Assembly (NCBI GenBank): GCA_964628285.1
Contig: CAZVNP010000011.1
Coordinates: 1 to 64,000, forward strand
Length of the DNA: 64,000 bases
Reading direction: 5' to 3'
DNA from: JAPLDP01 sp964628285
GTDB taxonomy: Bacteria; Bacteroidota; Bacteroidia; Bacteroidales; JAGONC01
Part shown: piece after piece, positions 60,694-64,000 of the stretch
How positions within the stretch are numbered: the stretch's first letter is position 1
Layout: each line of letters starts with the position of its first letter
Notes under the pieces: model-generated
Told to the model about the DNA's origin: nothing
The model's input: the letters and a program-made list of their open reading frames with translations, nothing else
Database searches by the model: none
Program-made: the position numbers and the translations under genes

Positions 60694-62715
60694 TCATACG
60701 GCGGCGAGAAAACTGCTCAGGTTATCGTCTCTTTTGAGGTTGAGTTTTTGACGGATGCGGCTGCGGGCCACTTCGATACTTTTTGGCGAACGTCCCGTTA
60801 TCGCTGCAATTTCCTTGGTGTTGAGATTCATACGTAAGAAAGCACAAATACGCAGTTCATAGGAGGTGAGGGCAGGATGCTTTTCATAAAGCCGCTGATA
60901 AAATCCGGGATGGACCTGTGTGAAATGGGTCTCAAATTCCTTCCAGTTGCTCTGTGGCGTGTCCACACGGAGCTCATTCACAATGGAGACCAGTTCTTCG
61001 GAAGAGGTGTCGGGGGAATGCTGTATCTCCTGAAGCCGCTTGATCAACCTGCCGATGAGCTCATTCTTCTGGTTCAGGAACATCATTTTAGAGGTCAGCT
61101 CACGTTCTTTGCCGTCGAGTTCTCCTTCAATTTTTTCGAGGTGCTGAAGGTTTAGCATTTGTTGCTGTTCATATAGAAGTTTGGCATCCTTGTTCCTGCG
61201 GTTCAGAAGTAAAATAATGATAATGCTTAGTATGATCACCGCTACCAGGGCAATGCTTATGACGTTGCGTATTCTGAGTCGTTGCTCCTGAAGGGAGGCC
61301 TTGTCTCTGAGCATTTCATTTTCTTTTTCCTTTTTTTCATAATTGTACTTGGCTTCAATCCTGCTTATCTCCTGGCGTTGATTAAAATAGCTCAGGCTGT
61401 CGGAGTGTATGATGAAAATCTTATACCAGTGCAGGGCTGATTTATTATCTCCTGTTTTCTCATAAGCCTCAGATAATAGCTCCGAAGTCTCTTTCTGAAC
61501 CATAAGCAGATGCAAATGGTCAGCCAATTTGTAGGCCTCCTGAGCCAGTGCAATGGCCGCCCGTAAGTTGCCATCTTTCAGGCTGGTCCTGGCATGCCAG
61601 AGGTCTATATTGGTGATGAGAGGCATATCGTTGGTCTTACGGGCGCTTTCGGCCGCAACTTTAAAATAACCGCCGGCTGCAGGGAAATCATCCTTAAGGT
61701 AATAATACCTTCCAAAAAGATAATCACATTCGGCAGCGAAAGGATGGGACCCTATGTCATTGTCCACGGACTGGATTTTCATGCAATAGTCATAGGCCTT
61801 ATCTGTTTTTTCCATATCCAGATACAGATCGGCGAGATTGAAATACCTGACGGCGAGTTTGGATTTCTGCTGTTGCAATTCCTCTATCTCGGTGGACCTT
61901 TTTATGTAAGCCAGGGCTTTATCATATTCGTTAACCATCTTTAACACCACGCCGATGTTCAGCAGGGCAATGGAGACCGCTTGCCCGTTACCTATATGTT
62001 CATAATAGCTGAGTGCTTCTTCAAACATGTTGATGCCTTCATCCAGAGTACCTTGCTCGCACCACAGGATACCATAATTGATCCGGGTATCTGCAAGTTT
62101 CAGGCTGTCCTGCTGTGACAACGCATACTCCAGACACTCCTTATAGCATGAATCGGCTTTTGCATAATCACCCAGGCGGCGGTAAGTCAGCCCGCAGGCC
62201 TGCCGGACATTGTGCATTCCATTTTTATTACCGGTTTCAGCATAAATAGAGCAGGATTGCTCAAAGAGTCTTGCAGCCTCGGCATAATCATTATTGACAT
62301 ACCGGATGTATCCAATGTCAAACAGGGCGCGGGCCGAGTAATCCTTCATCCCTGCCGCCCCGGCATATAAAAGCGATTTTTGAAAATAAGGCTCCGAACG
62401 GTTGTACTCATCATCATAATAATAGATATCACCGGTATAATTCAATGCTTTGATGACGGTTTCGAGATAGGATTTTTCGAGGTCAGACATGGAGGATGAC
62501 AGCTCCTTTGCCTGTATATCTGCCTTTTCGATGATCAGACGGTAATAATAGATCGCCGAATCGGGATTGCTGTCATGCAGTTGCTGACCTCTTCGCAGCC
62601 AGTCATTGACAAGGGCAGTGTCGGCCGCAGTTGTGGCCATGCCTGACATGTTGATGAACAGGCAGATCCCAGGGACTAATAGAATGAAGAAAATTATAGT
62701 TGAGCGGTTAGTCAT
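60694..62715 (-). CDS. TPR sensor-type regulator with LuxR-like HTH
   Basis: 673 residues. Signal-like N-terminus, then about ten tetratricopeptide repeats (residues 40-420), coiled coil, one membrane segment (VISIALVAVIILSIIIILLL near 490), and a C-terminal GerE/LuxR-like helix-turn-helix (ELRICAFLRMNLNTKEIAAI TGRSPKSIEVARSRI) with a short tail. This layout is a known Bacteroidota one-piece membrane regulator. Signal and targets unknown. Confidence 0.85.
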   Translation of the reverse strand: MTNRSTIIFFILLVPGICLFINMSGMATTAADTALVNDWLRRGQQLHDSNPDSAIYYYRLIIEKADIQAKELSSSMSDLEKSYLETVIKALNYTGDIYYYDDEYNRSEPYFQKSLLYAGAAGMKDYSARALFDIGYIRYVNNDYAEAARLFEQSCSIYAETGNKNGMHNVRQACGLTYRRLGDYAKADSCYKECLEYALSQQDSLKLADTRINYGILWCEQGTLDEGINMFEEALSYYEHIGNGQAVSIALLNIGVVLKMVNEYDKALAYIKRSTEIEELQQQKSKLAVRYFNLADLYLDMEKTDKAYDYCMKIQSVDNDIGSHPFAAECDYLFGRYYYLKDDFPAAGGYFKVAAESARKTNDMPLITNIDLWHARTSLKDGNLRAAIALAQEAYKLADHLHLLMVQKETSELLSEAYEKTGDNKSALHWYKIFIIHSDSLSYFNQRQEISRIEAKYNYEKKEKENEMLRDKASLQEQRLRIRNVISIALVAVIILSIIIILLLNRRNKDAKLLYEQQQMLNLQHLEKIEGELDGKERELTSKMMFLNQKNELIGRLIKRLQEIQHSPDTSSEELVSIVNELRVDTPQSNWKEFETHFTQVHPGFYQRLYEKHPALTSYELRICAFLRMNLNTKEIAAITGRSPKSIEVARSRIRQKLNLKRDDNLSSFLAAV

Positions 62716-62903
62716 ACCTGACGTGATAAGGCATCGTTAAAAATAAGAAAAAATTCAAACTGGTGTCAATAGTCACTTGCTAAAAAATACTTGGAGATAT
62801 TATCTGTCCGTCCTCGTTTTGTTGAGATACCGATATTCGATTGACAGGTCGCCATTCAAGTTCCGGGGGAAGATATTTGATAAAACCTAACTGTTTGTTT
62901 TAT

Positions 62904-63716
62904 TTACCGGTGTCTCCGGCCCATGGTATGACTGATCAGCAGGATATCTTCATGGTCAGGATTTTTTTTGAGGGCGTTCTCACAGTATTTGATGATCTTT
63001 GCTTTGATCTCTCCGGTCCAAATGGCCGGTTCAATATGGCCGTATAACCTGGTATAACTGACAATCAGATCATAGAAGTTTTTGACCCCAACGGTTGAGG
63101 GTGAAATATGCCGGAAGATCGACTCAATACCTGAGAAGCCGCTGTCATATAAATATTTGGGCAGTTCCAGCGAGATACTTGGATGGGAACCAAATTTCAG
63201 GTAAAACTCAAGCTCTTTGTCCCTGAAAAGTCTCCACATCTCATTTGCACTATCCAGCTTGTCAATATAGTATTCGGTCATCAGAAGCAATCCCCCATTA
63301 CGAAGCCGTCGATAAGCCTCTGAAATGAATTGCGGTATGTTTTCCATGTGCTCAACGGCAAACCGGGCGGTGATCAGATCATATCCGACATCAGGAAAGG
63401 ACGGATCGAACAGGAGGGTTTTGAAAGCTAAGTTTTTCAGGTGGTGTTTATGTTGGGCCCGGGTGATAAGGGCTTTATCGATATCTATGGCCTCGTAAAG
63501 GACCTCCGGTGTCATGGACGCCAGACCGGAGATGAAGGTCCCCTCACCCGTGCCTACATCCAGGATGGTCTTTATGTTATGATGAATGATAATATCTTTC
63601 AGATACGGATACTCCAGAGGTGAAAATGCCTTTGTCTGGGCAATATAACAGTCTTCGACATAAGCGCTGACCTCAAGAATGTGTTCATTTACAAAATCCA
63701 TAGTAGGCTGTTTCAA
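62904..63716 (-). CDS. Class I SAM-dependent methyltransferase
   Basis: 270 residues. Motif I IKTILDVGTGEGTFISG near 45-61, motif II-like YEAIDID near 75, and ITARFAVEHMENIP in the post-II/III region. Substrate cannot be told from sequence. Upstream of the window-edge DUF3795 gene by 24 bases. Confidence 0.82.
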   Translation of the reverse strand: MKQPTMDFVNEHILEVSAYVEDCYIAQTKAFSPLEYPYLKDIIIHHNIKTILDVGTGEGTFISGLASMTPEVLYEAIDIDKALITRAQHKHHLKNLAFKTLLFDPSFPDVGYDLITARFAVEHMENIPQFISEAYRRLRNGGLLLMTEYYIDKLDSANEMWRLFRDKELEFYLKFGSHPSISLELPKYLYDSGFSGIESIFRHISPSTVGVKNFYDLIVSYTRLYGHIEPAIWTGEIKAKIIKYCENALKKNPDHEDILLISHTMGRRHR

Positions 63717-63740
63717 ACATCCATGTGCACAGGATCTTTT

Positions 63741-64000
63741 TTAATCTTCTTTTCTAGCCTGGGTATAATATTTCCTTGTGGCATTGGCATAACCTTTCGC
63801 GGCACGCTCGGCATGATATTGTACCCATCCGTCAAAACCCAGTTGCCTGAACAGTTCATAGTCCTTCATTTTTTCAGGACTGTTGACCCAGGGTAACGGG
63901 AAGTGAGTGCACGGATATTCATGACACTCATAACAAATCTCCAATCCTCTTTCCCTTGCACACAACCGTATCTCACAAGGCACACCGCCACCATCTTTAC
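63741..64000 (-). CDS. DUF3795 protein, 5' end cut by window edge
   Basis: The minus strand is open from the last bases of the window to a stop at 63741-63743. The visible sequence (KDGGGVPCEIRLCARERGLE ICYECHEYPC...) carries the cysteine-rich CxxC and C-x4-C pattern typical of DUF3795 (CARERG, YECHEYPC), a putative zinc-binding family of unknown role. A GTG at 63981-63983 could be misread as start; the Cys cluster begins before it. Confidence 0.7.
   Translation of the reverse strand, partial: KDGGGVPCEIRLCARERGLEICYECHEYPCTHFPLPWVNSPEKMKDYELFRQLGFDGWVQYHAERAAKGYANATRKYYTQARKED

Noticed and set aside
1..64000. tRNA, rRNA and known riboswitches
   Set aside because: Inspection of the intergenic regions found no T-loop/anticodon pattern, rRNA conserved blocks or recognisable aptamer; subtle cases could be missed without a covariance search.

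Overview
The window is one scaffold piece from a Bacteroidota genome, most likely Bacteroidales. Four things point there: many secreted proteins end in type IX secretion (T9SS) C-terminal sorting domains; SusC/D-phylum style promoters (TTTG about 20-22 nt before TAnnTTTG) sit before several genes; Shine-Dalgarno sites are rare; and intergenic palindromic repeats typical of environmental Bacteroidota are abundant. A run of exactly 100 N (24682-24781) marks a scaffold join, so this is probably a draft or metagenome-derived assembly. No rRNA, tRNA or CRISPR array was found.

Layout. 0-2.6 kb: the 3' end of one transposase gene, then a complete IS1634-like element with 20-bp terminal inverted repeats. 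2.9-11.6 kb: two tandem paralogous T9SS-exported Asp-box/PKD-like proteins, each followed by its own copy of a long hairpin repeat, and a secreted M14 zinc carboxypeptidase. 11.6-21.7 kb: ROK kinase, DNA polymerase I, a decayed GH20 hexosaminidase remnant, GH2 beta-galactosidase, an S28/S37-like serine peptidase and a proline-racemase-family enzyme whose active site (Cys/Thr) indicates trans-3-hydroxy-L-proline dehydratase. 21.7-24.8 kb: a low-GC island of DUF4143 AAA ATPases, two broken and one intact, bounded by three copies of a 'cgaagtaac' palindromic repeat; the scaffold gap lies inside the third copy. 24.8-29.1 kb: an operon of HypD (trans-4-hydroxy-L-proline dehydratase), its radical SAM activase and an EamA permease, preceded by a leader with a 24-codon ORF and a terminator-like palindrome. 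29.2-49.8 kb: mostly housekeeping and accessory genes (B3/B4 protein, GT39 transferase, two lipoproteins, GH38 alpha-mannosidase, M23/LysM peptidase, OsmC, dipeptidyl peptidase IV, P3A-type proton ATPase, a four-gene operon with amidohydrolase, phosphatase and flavodoxin-like genes, MFS exporter). 49.8-53 kb: a 61-bp palindromic tandem array running into a GIY-YIG nuclease gene, then an 11-heme cytochrome c / cytochrome b fusion. 53-59.3 kb: three T9SS-exported surface proteins. 59.4-64 kb: thioester-reductase-like SDR, TPR/LuxR-type regulator, methyltransferase and a DUF3795 protein cut by the window edge.

Together the genes suggest an anaerobic or facultative polymer and protein degrader. 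Secreted M14 carboxypeptidase, S28/S37-like peptidase, dipeptidyl peptidase IV and two different hydroxyproline dehydratases would fit growth on collagen-like, proline/hydroxyproline-rich peptides; the GH2, GH38 and former GH20 enzymes fit glycan trimming. The most interesting places are the hydroxyproline module with its leader, the GIY-YIG/palindrome array, the repeat-bounded ATPase island, the multiheme/b-type cytochrome fusion, and repeat-derived peptide segments inside T9SS sorting domains.
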